A stretch of DNA of 64,000 nt from Chaetoderma sp. LZ-2023a (Eukaryota > Mollusca > Caudofoveata > Chaetodermatida > Chaetodermatidae), in the NCBI GenBank assembly GCA_034401795.1, contig CM067373.1, positions 89,796,996 through 89,860,995 of the forward strand. Reading direction: 5' to 3'. The notes under the pieces were generated by a model. The model did no database searches, was not told where the DNA came from, and saw only the letters and a program-made list of their open reading frames with translations. Of this stretch, positions 35,074-46,800 are shown piece by piece (the first letter of the stretch is position 1; every line of letters begins with the position of its first letter). A program made the position numbers and the translations under genes.

Positions 35074-36349
35074 TCACACCTCTGCTGCGAAATTTCCCCA
35101 CTGACTCTGGGTCCCGCGACTGATGGTGGTTGGTCGCAGTGGATGCACTATTAATGCTGAGATGCGTTCATTATCACTGGCACTGTCGGAAATATCTGAA
35201 GTGATTGTGGCGGAAATATGAGGGTCTATAATGTCTCTCACAGTTACTGCGGGTGCTAAAATATTTGTCCATAAGGCAGATGTGGTGCTAGTGGTTGTCA
35301 AGGCGGTTGATGCTGTTGTCTTTGTGGTGGTCGTGGTGGCTGTGGTGGTTGTCATGGCGATGGCGGTGAGCTGAATCGTAGGCTGAGGCAATGATGCGGG
35401 AGCGGATACGGCAGAAGATGACATCTTTCGAGACTTAGCGTATTTCGACAGATGATTTGCGGTAACATTGGGGACGGGCTGAATGTCCTGCGTGTGAGCG
35501 ATACGTTTCTTTCCCACATATGGTCGTTCCGGCGTGGTTCCCTTCCTGATGGCTGGATCAGAAAGACTAGGAGACGGATGCTGGATAACATGAGTTGGAG
35601 TAATGCTAATCGACGCAGGCTGCAACGGTCGTGGTCCCTCGTCTATGGTCAGGTCCGGAGGAGATGGTGACTGCGGGTAACTTGGAATTTGTATCCCAAC
35701 AGGTGTCGTGATGATGACTACCGATATCAGCTGACTGGCTGAAATTGCTTCAGACACTACGGGTGCAGGTGTAGTGGCTGTAGTTTGATGGCTGGTCACT
35801 GATGCGGCTGCTGCCGGGCTGGATTCTGCGGAGGACTTACGTTTCTTGCTCTGCTTCAGGACCGGTGCAGATGTGGTGACTGGTAGTGGCATAGTGCTCC
35901 CTGATGTGGCTGCGGGTAGGATTGCTCACAGTAGCCGCGGGAGGACGATGACTAACGCGATGTCTTCTGGTAGTATTTTTTGTGCAGGCCATCTTCTCGG
36001 TCGGGAGAATTTTGACTGGAAACCGAGATTCAAACCATGTGGCTAACACGGCACAATCCTCGTTTTCTTCGCCTGGAACTAATGTCACTTCTAACAGATG
36101 GTGATGATGACGGAGCGCATGGGTCACTCCATAGCGAGTAGCGGTATAGAGATACTGACACGTCATGCAGAAGGCTGTCTGGAGGAGATGATCCTTGGTA
36201 ACATGAAGTGTGCAGTCGTATTTTCTCGTAAAAGTTCTGGTACAGGGTTCTCTGTTAGCTAATAACGAGCTGCACGGGAATCTTTTTAAAACTGGTACCG
36301 ATTCTTCTTCAAACGAATCTGACAACGCTAAATCTTCGAGCAGTGACAT
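35074..36349 (-). pseudogene. Zinc-finger plus Ser/Thr/Pro-rich protein of copy A, split by a frameshift
   Basis: The first frame (36349-35837, 170 aa) has a true ATG about 215 bases downstream of promoter 2. It holds two candidate C2H2 fingers: a loose one around EPCTRTFTRKYDCTLHVTKDH spacing, and a clean CMTC-x12-H-x3-H finger at about residues 57-77. The second frame (35892-35074, 272 aa) starts within the first and is shifted. It has a KKRK basic patch, long Thr/Ser/Pro/Ala runs and a conserved block around DPAIRK and PERPY. Copy C carries the matching halves in one frame, so the shift in A is damage rather than design, though programmed shifting is not excluded. The carboxy end RGTQSQWGNF is also kept in C. 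Function is unknown; DNA or RNA binding is a guess from the fingers. Confidence 0.65.
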
Positions 36350-36563
36350 CTCGTTCCCGCATGGTAGGTGGTTGCGGGAACCTTATTCAAAACCTAAAGC
36401 CCTATCTCTTAATTTTCTTAACTTTCCAGGCCAAGTATGGTAATAATGACCTAATAATAAAAACAGCAGAATTTAGTTTTCGACACGAAAGAAGCCTAAT
36501 GCTATCTGTTCTTCCCTGGTGTCCAGTTTTGATGGGAAGACAAAGTTTCAGAGTGTGCTTCCT

Positions 36564-36588
36564 CCTTTTATACTATTTGGTGACGTCA
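36564..36588 (-). promoter_or_regulatory. Promoter 2 of copy A: TATA and CRE
   Basis: TATAAAAGG (36572-36564) with TGACGTCA (36581-36588) just upstream. The core CTCCTTTTATACTA...GTGACGTCA (plus strand) is almost identical to promoter 1. It precedes the zinc-finger ORF by about 215 bases. Copy C lacks this segment. Confidence 0.7.
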
Positions 36589-38440
36589 TAGGCGGCGGAT
36601 GACCACACCTGGAAGTTTTAACAGGTGATTCGGTCAGCCCTATATGGAATGTTTTTCTCTCCCATTCTAGACGTCAAGGGATTAATTCTTCCCGTATAAA
36701 GGGAGTACTTTTAATTATAGGAGGAATGGCTCGTTAACTTTGTCCTAATTTAGCGCATTTAACAGCCTCCGATCAACATAAAAACGTGGTACTACTTTTT
36801 CTTTGAGGAGCCTCACCTTTTAATTAGCGTGAGGTGGTTTTTCAGACTGGATGCTTATAAACTTGCCTGTTTTAATTTTAGGCTGGAGCGCCCGATGGGG
36901 TGTGTGGAAGCCTGGTGACGTCAGCAACAATTACCCCGACTCACCCTCGCCACTCCTCCATCACGCTGTGGTAGTCGCGTATTTGGGCCGCTCTTGTGTT
37001 TAAAGCGTTTGATCCAATTTACTGGAAATAGCAGTAAAAATTCACGTGGCCCTTGGAAACACGTGGTTGATCGGAAACATATGTGCTTTTTACGGCCATG
37101 GCCGAGATACTGTTCCTGAAGTGTAGTCTTTTGTAGATGCGATGTATGGAAATATATATATGTTACACCATTATTTTTGTTTATATCAATGTCCCTATTT
37201 GCGCGGGTTCTTACACATGCATCTTGTAGTTGTCTGTAAAGGTAGTTCTCAGCCCGTGTTGTTTATGGACTGGAACACAGAGAATAGAATTTTTGAAATA
37301 CTCCTTGTAATTATACTGTTAGGTTTTTTACGCCGCTTTACCGGCCCATGTGCTAAAGATTTGTAGCATGATAGAGCAGTTGTGCTCTTAATCAAAAATT
37401 TAACAGTAAAGTTGTAAGTAATTTGATGTGTGGTTTAAACAAATCTATTCAGGCGGTAGATCAAAGTTACTGATCCTGACAAGATAGCTGCGTTTTCTGA
37501 GCGGGAGGGCTGTCAAGCATTCTCCTCAATGGGTAGAACTAGCTCCGTCCCTGCCTAGACCAGACACATTAATACCATTTAATAATGGTTAAATTACAGT
37601 ACAACTCGGAAGTGGGTGCCACATTTTTACAATTTACAATGCCGTCGTTTGGAGATTGTGAATACAGTCAACCTGAGTGTCTATGTTTCTGACATGTTGG
37701 TGATTTGAATATGATACGCGTGGCTGGTTATCTGTGGATGATACTTGTGCTGTGGAGAAGGTGACGTTTTTATGGCCGCCAGGTGCGGGAATGGGGGAGG
37801 TGGGGTGAATGTCAACTTTATCGAATCCTGAGGGTATTTCACTCTATAATGGCCGATCCCGTGGGCGGGACAGAGTTACTTTAGAGCGAAGATGACCTCT
37901 CGGATGATGTCGTAACTTTGATCAATCCATTATCGAATTCAACTTTTCGGTAGTAAAATCCTACTCGTGACTGACGACAATGCGGGCATCTTGCTCTCTT
38001 AATAATATCGACTGTTATTACGTGTAGATGATGTATGTAGATTTTGGCTGTTTCCGTACGACATTGGGGAAAAGTGAAGGGGAGGAACGTTGAACAAACG
38101 TTCCTCCCGTGACGCGTACTGTAGATGGCTGTAGTGTAATCCTTATATCCATATGATCAGTTCTCCCGTAACTGGATAAGAAGGTGTGTGCGGGAGATTT
38201 GTTGGCTGTTGTTTGTTGAGGATACTGTTGTTGTCGGTATGTCCGGGCTGCTGTATGATACCAATGTGAAAGCGAAGTGGGGGCATTCCAGTTTTCCATG
38301 CTGGTGAACGCCAAGTCTGTTGTTATTGCGGGAGGTGGGGGTTTGCGAGAGATATTATTTCTCCCGCATCTTGTGCGGGTGGAACTGTTGCGGGAATATT
38401 TATGTCTCTATCGGGAATTAATTAATACCGGTAGGTGCTG

Positions 38441-38606
38441 CTAAATGATGTTGTTGCCGATGTTGAATGTCTCTGCTATGCTAAGTATAACTGAGTATGT
38501 ATGTGATGTACGCGCAATGACGAATTGACGTATCAAGCCTTGAGGGCAGGTGTGTTCTTTATGTGATGACTATCTGTCTGTGGTGTGATGTCCTGACTGC
38601 TCACTG
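38441..38606 (-). pseudogene. Short ORF at the 5' end of copy A, damaged
   Basis: The frame from about 38563 to the stop at 38441 reads HKEHTCPQG, then RQFVIARTSHTYSVI. It aligns without gaps to the 54-aa ORF of copy C, and both end at the same stop position. Upstream the A copy is shifted and has GTG where C has ATG. No family is recognised. Confidence 0.5.
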
Positions 38607-38689
38607 GTGAGTATGATAGACCGGATGGATGGGGTGGCCTTTGGACAGGCGGTAGACCATGAAGCCATTCTACCACTCGACAAAGGCGA

Positions 38690-39018
38690 CAGGACAATAG
38701 GTCACAGCTTCAAATTGCAGAAACAACATTTCAACACAGACACCAGAAAGCATTTTTTTCACTATTAGAGCGACTAACCACTGGAACAGTCTACCAGAGT
38801 CAGTGGTGACGGCTCCGTCCATCAACCCATTCAAGGCAAGGTTAGACAGACACTACAGTGAGGCCTCATACACGATAGATTCCCGATCATGCCTGTCCGC
38901 ACCAATATACCAGTTCAACAGGTGCAGGATCCGGCCGCCAATGAAGATAGTGAAGACCTGCTACAGGCTGCATAGCCTAACAAGCAGAAGAGGAGTATGT
39001 AACTATCTAACTATGTAA
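38690..39018 (+). pseudogene. LINE RT carboxy-terminal fragment
   Basis: FNTDTRKHFF in one frame, then NHWNSLPESVVTAPSINPF-type sequence leading into the frame SINPFKARLDRHYSEASY. The W-N-SLP motif followed by a phenylalanine-lysine-x-LD helix is the usual end of Jockey/CR1-like LINE proteins. Everything upstream is missing. Confidence 0.75.
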
Positions 39019-39029
39019 CTATAACCATC

Positions 39030-39031
<2 letters not shown>

Positions 39032-39087
<56 letters not shown>
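39032..39087. repeat. TTA microsatellite
   Basis: An uninterrupted run of ATT/TTA triplets, probably the 3' tail of the LINE fragment on its left. Confidence 0.95.
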
Positions 39088-39114
39088 TGATCTAGTGACC
39101 ATCTTAATGGATAG

Positions 39115-39835
39115 TCAGACCAGTGGCTTTTAAAATTTAATGCTAACTAATGCAAGAAAATGCACCTAGGTCATAATAATCAAATGCATAACTATACCAT
39201 GAAAGAAACACATACATTGCAAATAACAACCGAAGAAAAAGGTTTAGGAATATGGATTAAAAAAATTATCACAAACCATCTATGCAGTCTTTAAAAGCAG
39301 CAAATAAAGCCATGCATATCATGAGACAAATCAAACGAGCATTCAATCATCTCGACTGAGAAATATTCCTTATTTTGTACAAGATGTATGTCCGCCCACA
39401 TCTGGAATATTGCATTCAAGCATGGTCATCATACTTTGTCAAAGACATCAACAACCTAGAACAGGTCCAGCACCGATGTACCAAATTAGTAGTAGGTCTA
39501 CGAAACAAAACATATGAAGAATGACTCAAATCACTTGGTTTACCAACCCTAAAACAACGTCGAGTCATGGGAGACCTTATAGAAACATACACAATTATCA
39601 AACAAGAAGAAAGCATTGACCCAGCACAATTTTTCTCATTGGCAGAATGATCTGGACAGTGAGGTCATAGGCTAAAACTGTTCAAACCTCAGTGTCGAAC
39701 ACAGATCAGACAAAGCTTTTTCCGTTGCAGAATTGTAAATGAATGGAAGAACCTATCCGAAAACGTGCAAAAAGAACAAAAAGTAAATGCCTTTAAAACC
39801 GCACTTGACACCTTTTGGAAGCATACCCTTGTGTA
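39115..39835 (+). pseudogene. Second LINE RT carboxy-terminal fragment
   Basis: A decayed frame with stops: LKFNANKC, LGIWI, AANKAMHIMRQIKRAF, LYKMYVRPHLEYCIQAWS, LEQVQHRCTKLVVGL, LPTLKQRRVMGDLIETY, FFRCRIVNEWKNLSENV. These are the thumb and carboxy-terminal motifs of a Jockey/CR1-like RT. It is different from retrotransposon 1 and from the fragment to the left. Confidence 0.85.
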
Positions 39836-40309
39836 GGATGATACTAGCCTATACCTTAGTATGGACTTAAAATGGGCAAAATGCTTAACTTCGTCCATCT
39901 CTGTAACTCGAACTCTAAGTCTATTCAGACTACTAGTGGATTGCAGACATAATCATCCCGGTTCTGTTCAGATGCAGGGTATAACAGATCTCTCTGGGCA
40001 TCTTTTGGAGTTTCAACAGGGTTTTTGATGTGGTCTCATGGACTGTGAGCTTGCTTGAATCTAGGGTAGGCTGAATGTAATTCTCAGTTGTTGTTTCTGG
40101 GAGACCAAGTTGAATCAGACATACCAAGATGCATCAGCCATACTGGCACTTTACAAAGTATGGTTTTCTAGTAGACCGAAGTTCTGTACAGACAAGCAGG
40201 AAGTGAGTGATAATAATATATAAGGTGACGACAACTTCTTCTACATACTCTGCGAAAATTATATGCTCGTCAACACCACACACAACTTTCTGCCTGGCAA
40301 GATATATCC

Positions 40310-40910
40310 AGTGGGGTACCACAAGGTAGTGTGAGAGGCCCTGTCCTGTTTGTTATTTATATAAATGACCTACCGGATAATGTCAGTTCTGAAATCTACA
40401 TCTTCGCAGATAACACAAAGATTTATAAAGAAATTCTAGACAAGACAGACAGTAAAATACATGGCTACTAAAATTCCATCCAAACAAATGTAGAGTTCTG
40501 AAAATAAAAAGCAAACAAAATGTTGAAAACAGATCCTATCTGAGAGGACGGTCTCCCAATACCACTTAAAGCTGTTGAGTTTTTAAAAGATCTAGGCATA
40601 TTTATAGACAGACAACTTAACTTACGAAAAACATGTACAGGAACCGGTAAATAAAGCCAACAGGATAATGGGAAAAATTCGCCGAACCGACACATACCTA
40701 GATAATGACAATTTCACCCTGCTGTACAAAGCATTAGTATGCCCTAAAATTGAATGCGCTAACAGAAAAAAAATATATCAATGCTCTCGAAGATGTTCAA
40801 AGGAAGTCAACCAGACAGCTTCCATCATTGAAGTGACTGAGCTACCCTGACAGGATAAAAACACCAAATCTCCCAACTATAAAACATAGATGACCCCGGG
40901 GAGATATTGT
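40310..40910 (+). pseudogene. Third LINE RT fragment (catalytic core to thumb)
   Basis: SGVPQGSVRGPVLFVIYIND and IFADNTKIYKEI hold RT motifs; the catalytic FADD has become FADN. Further on, LDNDNFTLLYKALVCPKIE matches the thumb region, with breaks between. It directly abuts the left side of repeat copy B1. Confidence 0.85.
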
Positions 40911-43900
40911 AGCTCACCGGGTAGTGTCGGGCTGTTCCGATGTCTCACGTCGATTTGCCGTGCCGCAAGTGCACGACGAGTGATGACGCTGGTTAGCATC
41001 CGGTCTCTGGGTGATGGACCTTGAATGAGACTGCCCTGCGGGAAACAAAAACCAGCTCCTAAGGCTGGTGGAACTCAATCATTCCAGTGGGGCCATGCGA
41101 CCATTGTCGCGAACATTAAACACAACAGTCTCATCCCAAGAATTTGTGTCACCAGTATGCCTGTCCATAGAAATTTCGTGATCTATGGACTTACATTATT
41201 GGTTCGGTGACCTAAAAATATAAGTCCATACAATGCGTTTACCTAACTTATTAAAAATATGCTACATAAAACTACAGTAAGAACATACGAAAATACAAGA
41301 CATAGAGGCAGGTAGATGAACTTTTAAACATGGGGCTCCTGGAGGTACCACACAGACTCGTAGGTCCGCAGAGGTATCCCCACAAGGGAGACTCCTGTAC
41401 ACGAGACATAGCTAGTTAACTGAAAGGAAGAAGGTTATGTCAGACGAAAAGTGATGTGCGTCACGCGGGCACTACTCCTAGTGCTAGTTTGGGTGAGGAG
41501 TATTTTCCTGGCGTGGACCGTCGTCGCTGAATCCTTGCGAGAGGCAACTGCCTCACGCAGGCCTCCGTCTCGGGAAGGTGTCGACACGGCCTAAAGCGGG
41601 ACAAGAATAGTAGGCAAAAATGGGCCACCCTAATATTTCAAACAAAAATGCTGTAGAAAGAAAAGACCATACTTAGTGAGATTATGACTATAGGGGTGCA
41701 TACTGTTTTATGTGAAGAGGGAACGGAAGATTCCCGATGGATTCCTTCGTCACCGTCTTATGTGATTCCTAATATGCTGAGTTTGTAGTTGCCGCTTTAT
41801 TTCTGTGGGCCTTCTGCTTTGCTTAATTCATTTTAGTTGTTTTCAAAACAAGAATTAGTTTAGTCCGCAACTGGCCGATATCTACCTAGCTATTAGACAC
41901 GGCGGTCATGGAGAACAGATGCCCGAGGACATCAATACTGTAGACAGCGCTCATACATGTTACTTAGTGGGATCTCCGAACTGGGTGAGAATCCGGACAT
42001 TCCGCTTCGCAACCACATGAAACATTACAAGACATGGTTTACATTTCACGAAAGCATTATTAGGCCATATCTCCTATCGTTATGGTGGGGGTAATAGAGA
42101 CGAATGCACACCGTAAATGTCCTTCCCGTAAGGGCATAGCAGATCTAAATATCATGGCCAGACATTTTAACAGAATTCGGTGAGAATACGTATCTCGCCC
42201 GTCACCGGGTCCTATGGAACTAACCATTTAACCTGTCGTTAGGTTTATATACAAGTTGCCAGTTTTGCACTGTGGTGCGCGAGGATTGTCAGTAAATAAA
42301 ATAATAATTAATACATGTGTTTTCGCAGTGCTTTCCTACATTGGCTTAAAGTACTATCTGCTAAGTATCCGAAGATACACGGGAGTGTATGTGATACCGT
42401 ACCCTAGCCATCACCGCTCGGAAACCCCAATAGTTTCCCAGAGTCGGATCAGCCCATGGTGCAGATAGGGACATCCAAACAATTAAGAAGCCTCAAGGCT
42501 AAGAGGAATATGAAGAGAGACACAATCTTAGAGTTATGAGTCTTACCAGAGTGCGGGGCTAGATTATCACACTGCCGGAAGAGAAGAGTATATTACACAG
42601 TATTTAATGAAGACAGTGTCTCTAATCATTTTGAACCTATCCTATTGAGCTGAATAGAAAAGGTTTAGTTGGTAGTATGCCGGGCTAAACAGAGTTATAG
42701 CACGTTCAGCGACCTATTGTTGGTGGCTGGAGAAAATGCTGCATATATAAATGTTGCTGTATAGTGTTTCCTACGTACACTGCAGTCCTATATTTTTTAT
42801 ACCTAAGCAAAACAAGTTAACGGATGGCCACTGGCCATATACATACAAAATCTAACCAGAACAAACAATATGGTGTCAAACGATTAAGATATATATATTA
42901 ATACAGGTCAACGAACCTACTATAGTGCGGTTAGCAACACATTGAAGAAAATGATAATAACTATTAACAAATACAGAAATTATAACTATCGGTCCTAAGA
43001 CCATTATGGTTCCTTTTAATCATCGCAACCGTTATTACGGATACGAGATAATTAACAAAACCTATATAGAGAAATAATTCAACTCTGGAGTATAGCTACT
43101 TGAATACTTGGTAGTCATTCCCAAGTGAGGCTACCATGTTACTGAAATTGATACGTCAATCCGTAGTTGACGTGAGATGATGCGCGCTCCGTAAGCTGGA
43201 AAGTTCCTGCAGGCTGCTTTCCTCAGGTTGGTCCCCGCGAGCTGTTGTCCGTAAACAAGATTCCCGCAAGAACGTTCATGGCGGGGGAACATCGCTCAGC
43301 ACTGTAAGCCTATTAGAATGTCTAGCGAGCAGTCAGTAAAAGATACGATAGTACTACGTGGGCAAGAAGGTTCCCGTACACCGATGGCACGGGGGGAAAG
43401 TGTAAACAACCCATCACAAGTGTGTGTGTGTGGGGGGGGGGGGGGGTCAGAGGCAAATGAAGATACAAAACAAAGCTTCACAGTGCTGGGTACGTCAACC
43501 AGCTCTGAAGACGCACCGGGCAGAGTTTACTTGCTGCGGTCGAAAGTCGAAAGAACCGACATGATGTAAGTGCGGCAATGATGGAAATACCACTTTTAGG
43601 CATGGCTGGCAGATCCGGCGAGTCATCCATCAAAGAACATCCTGCCTCTACATCTGTAGACTCACATATTCAGGCCGTAAAGGCCTCACCGCAAATTTGT
43701 GTCCCGAATGTAGCTGTTGTATTCGTGAACGATTATCAAAAGTTCCAAATTACTCCCGCAGATGGGGAGTTACAAGTATTGTTTTAGTGTGGTGGGTTGG
43801 AGAACTGCACGCTACGGGATAAAAACCTGACACATAGCGAAAGAAGACGTGTATCGGGCTTGATAGCAGTTGGTACAGCTCCAACCTGTTCGGCCCCTCC

Positions 43901-44043
43901 GTTTATACTCTCCGTGACATCACAGGCGCAGGCTTCATCCAATCATCGTTCGAGCAACAGCCAATCAGCGCATCGCTAATAATAGCGTCGTCGAACGTTC
44001 TAGAACATTCTAGAAGCTTTACGTCCACGTGGTTATGACGTCA
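43901..44043 (-). promoter_or_regulatory. Promoter 1 of copy B1 with five-unit heat-shock element
   Basis: Same order as in copy A: TGACGTCA (44036-44043), CCACGTGG (44025-44032), heat-shock element, CCAAT (43961 and 43939), a weakened CRE (TGACATCA) and GTATAAAC. The heat-shock element here has five perfectly spaced alternating units (GAA 43993, TTC 43998, GAA 44003, TTC 44008, GAA 44013), stronger than in copy A. Confidence 0.75.
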
Positions 44044-44191
44044 CAGCAATATTTGGAAGATAATCAAGAAGAGTTTTCCCTGGATAACTCAGCCATTTCT
44101 CAACCGATTTTGAAATGGTTTACAGATTTGGAAAGCCCGTCGAATTCTACCAGATTTAACTGGAACAGACAATCAATAAGGATTACAGAGT

Positions 44192-44613
44192 CAGGGCCGT
44201 ATTTAGATATGTGGGGGCCCTGGGCAAAAAATGATGGGGGGGGGCGGTCTGGGGGCCCTCCCCCTGAAATTTGTTTGCATCTAGGTGCTCTGATACGGCC
44301 AGAGAGTCTACTTTTAGGGTGATTTATGGCGCTTTCTTTCTCTGTAAAATTATTTTATTTTGCAAATTTTCGTAATTAACATTGTTGCCGAACATCAAAC
44401 AAGAATTGGGGCCCTCTCAAATATTAGAATAGAATTATAATGCATGATTAAGAGTTCTAAACTACTAAAGTTTGCTTTAAATGTCCTATAACTTCCAAAA
44501 AAGTGCATTATTTTTTTTTTTGATTTTTAAATTGTGGGGGCCCCTTGCTTGTGGGGGGGGCCCATGGATTTTGCCCCGCCGCTTGCCCCCCCCCCTCCTT
44601 AAATACGGCCCTG
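44192..44613. mobile_element. hAT MITE, 422 bp, inserted in copy B1
   Basis: The ends are inverted: CAGGGCCGTATTTA at left, TAAATACGGCCCTG at right. They are flanked by TACAGAGT (44184-44191) and TACAGCGT (44614-44621), an 8-bp duplication with one mismatch. Copy A has no such insert at the matching point (about 33861). CAGGG ends and 8-bp duplications are typical of hAT. There is no coding sequence. Confidence 0.9.
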
Positions 44614-45722
44614 TACAGCGTACCAGCTCGGTATACTAAAAGCGCCATCCTATCTGGGTCACAACTATGTGCTCCATAGAAGCAGCGTTCCGGCGCGCGC
44701 ATGCGCATAATGCGTTTTAACAAACTTAGTCATTTTTCGACACACTCTCTCTCCCATAGGCCCATATACGCTTATAACTCTACCCAGAGGGGCGTGTTCA
44801 GGAAACGAATCCTAGACGGGTGGCGCGTAACCAGCTTAGCAGGTACGGCCGGTACCCGACCGGTCGATCCGAACTACACCACCCCCTCCTAGTTTCACAT
44901 CCGTGGCAAATGATCACGCATGGCGGATCGACGCACAAACATACGCTAGGTGGGAATTATAGACTTCCCACGTAGGCGCGTGGCCAGAGAGGAATAGTGA
45001 CGCATAGACGCATATTCAAGAGACAGAGCACATAGGCGAGGCATACTTTTAGTTTATAATTTTTTACCTGGAATTATTTTCCAGGCCTTTCTTTTTTTGT
45101 GTTCTTTTTATTATTAATATTACGGTGTGTGCTATAACTTTATTTAGTATATGATCCCAAACAATAGCTCGCATGGGTGTTCCCGTTGAGTGCGGATAAT
45201 CATAATCTCCGCAAAGAACACCCATGCTCCAACGTACCACAATTTAAGTTTGTAAATATATATAAAAATATAATAACAAAAAGACAAGGTATATAAGTAT
45301 TACCTATGTAACATACCCTTATGAGGTATGTTTTTATTAATCACATTGAATTACTTGTGTACCCCGGGTAAATAAAGGGGCATGCAACATGTATCACCAA
45401 GTATTATTATTATATATATATATATCTAAAATATCTTTTTGTGGCCTGTCCTTGTGGGTCCGCAATGGGCAGCTATCGCTGACCCCATATTCGTCCTGAC
45501 ATCTAAGACAGGAAGAAAAATAATAAGAAAAATAAGACATATAATAATAACTTAAAAACTGGTTTATCAGGCAGCCTCAGCGTGGCTGAGACTGCATGAT
45601 GGGATTGTGACGTTACTGCACTGCGGGAGGTTGTATTCTTTACGTCGCACATGACGTTCTTACAACATTAGAGTCCACAGTGCTCATTTCGTATGAGACA
45701 CAACCTGCCACTTAAAGTGTAC

Positions 45723-45987
45723 CGAGTAGGTACTTGTAAATGCTTATAATTTATCAAAAATTAAAATTAGTGGTATGCCTCACTCTCAAACTGTTTCGCA
45801 CCCTATGTGCTCTGTCTTATGAACACGCATCTCACGTGTCACTACTCCTCTCAGGCCATGCACCTACCCGGAAAGTCTATAATTCCTGCCTAGCATGCTT
45901 CCGTGCGCTTGATCCATGATGCGTGATCGTTTGCCACGGATGTGAAACTAGGAGGGGGTGGTGTAGCACGGATCGACCAGACGGGTG
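45723..45987 (-). repeat. Inverted, re-ordered segment matching 46985-47300
   Basis: 45723-45755 is the reverse complement of about 46985-47018, and about 45760-45987 is the reverse complement of 47071-47300. The two pieces are in the opposite order to that expected of a simple inversion. On the minus strand the right end of one unit is joined to the start of the next. The junction falls exactly between copies B1 and C. Confidence 0.85.
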
Positions 45988-46701
45988 CCGTCTGAAGAAA
46001 ATGGTAAGTGCAGAAAAATCCTAGTGAAGCCATAATTAACGTGATGCGTATTGGTTTACATGAAAGCGGAAAGAGCGATTTCTGAAGAATTCCCACGTCA
46101 CCGTCTTATGTAGTTCCAAGTTGCTGCATTGGTAGATGTTGCTTTATTTATGCGGGCCTTCTGCTACAGTCTAACCTACCGATTAAGTGTTAGAAACGAA
46201 AACTAGCTTTGGCCGCAAGTGGCAGGGATTCCTACCTATCGTTAGATATAGCTATCCAATGGGCGCAGACGCCTAGCTTCCCGTAGGTCGCCTTGAAAGA
46301 GCATCTACCTCCATGGATGGTAAGCATACATGTTACATCGCAACATATCCAAATTTGATCAGAATCCTGGTATCTTGCTCTGTAGCCACATAAAACATCA
46401 CCCGGACAATGGCTACATTTCCTGGCCCACACGGCCCCTCCCGCAGAAGTTGCATTTAGGAAAGTCTGGATGTGGAAGGACTAACTTGAAATTTAGTTTA
46501 TTACTCCCGGATGGCCAAAATTCTGTGGAAGCCGAGGACGTCTTATGCCACGGATGTGCTGGGTTCCGTAAGCCACCAGTTGAAGTGAAGATAACTGGTA
46601 GGTCAGCAAGTTACATCCGTCATCCAGGTGGTCCAGTCGTCCTGCGCTGGCTGGCTTCCACGCCGGTGATGCTCGTGATCCTTGGTTTTTCAACCCTTTT
46701 A

Positions 46702-46800
46702 TACTCGCTGTGATGTCAGGGCTGGGCGCCTCAAACAATCAGCAGCCGAGCACCAGCCAATCAGCGTGCTGGTATGCTAGTGACGTATCGACCACGTGTA
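46702..46800 (-). promoter_or_regulatory. Degraded promoter 1 of copy C
   Basis: The minus-strand TATAAAAGG box, a CRE-like TGATGTCA, the CCAATCAGCG motif and CACGTG are retained. The heat-shock element is absent. This shows which parts of the promoter are older or dispensable. Confidence 0.55.

Larger units (their letters stand above)
30590..38608 (-). mobile_element. Large unclassified repeat family, copy A (about 8 kb)
   Basis: The stretch from ACTGCCCTGTGGG (30597) to TGACTGCTCAC (38606) is matched, with substitutions and gaps, by copies B1 (41029-45722) and C (46000-52557), all in the same orientation. Promoters and the conserved ORFs read on the minus strand, so the 5' end is at right. 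Contents on the minus strand: a short ORF (38563-38441), a long non-coding part, promoter 2 (36588-36564), the zinc-finger ORF (36349-35074), then promoter 1 (33707-33564) leading into about 3 kb of non-coding sequence with conserved hairpins. I see no RT, integrase, recombinase or transposase, no terminal repeats and no target duplication. It may be a non-autonomous giant element or a remnant. Confidence 0.75.
41025..45722 (-). mobile_element. Large unclassified repeat family, copy B1 (partial)
   Basis: Runs from ACTGCCCTGCGGG (41029) to about 45722 and matches copy A 30597-34925 with frequent substitutions and small gaps. It carries promoter 1, the conserved hairpins and the non-coding part, but stops before the zinc-finger ORF. 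A hAT MITE (44192-44613) interrupts it just upstream of the promoter. At its right end lies an inverted segment (45723-45987), followed by copy C. Confidence 0.75.

Noticed and set aside
40893..41020. tRNA-like head (TAGCTCACCGGGTAG) that could be a SINE
   Set aside because: Only an A-box-like string is visible; no convincing B box or cloverleaf could be drawn.
30590..45722. Copies A and B1 as long terminal repeats of one giant LTR element
   Set aside because: No TG...CA ends, target duplication, primer-binding site or gag-pol lies between them; the sequence between is LINE debris.
46330..46713. Plus-strand open frame of 127 aa in copy C
   Set aside because: It is antisense to the promoter direction, not conserved in A or B1, and shows no motifs.
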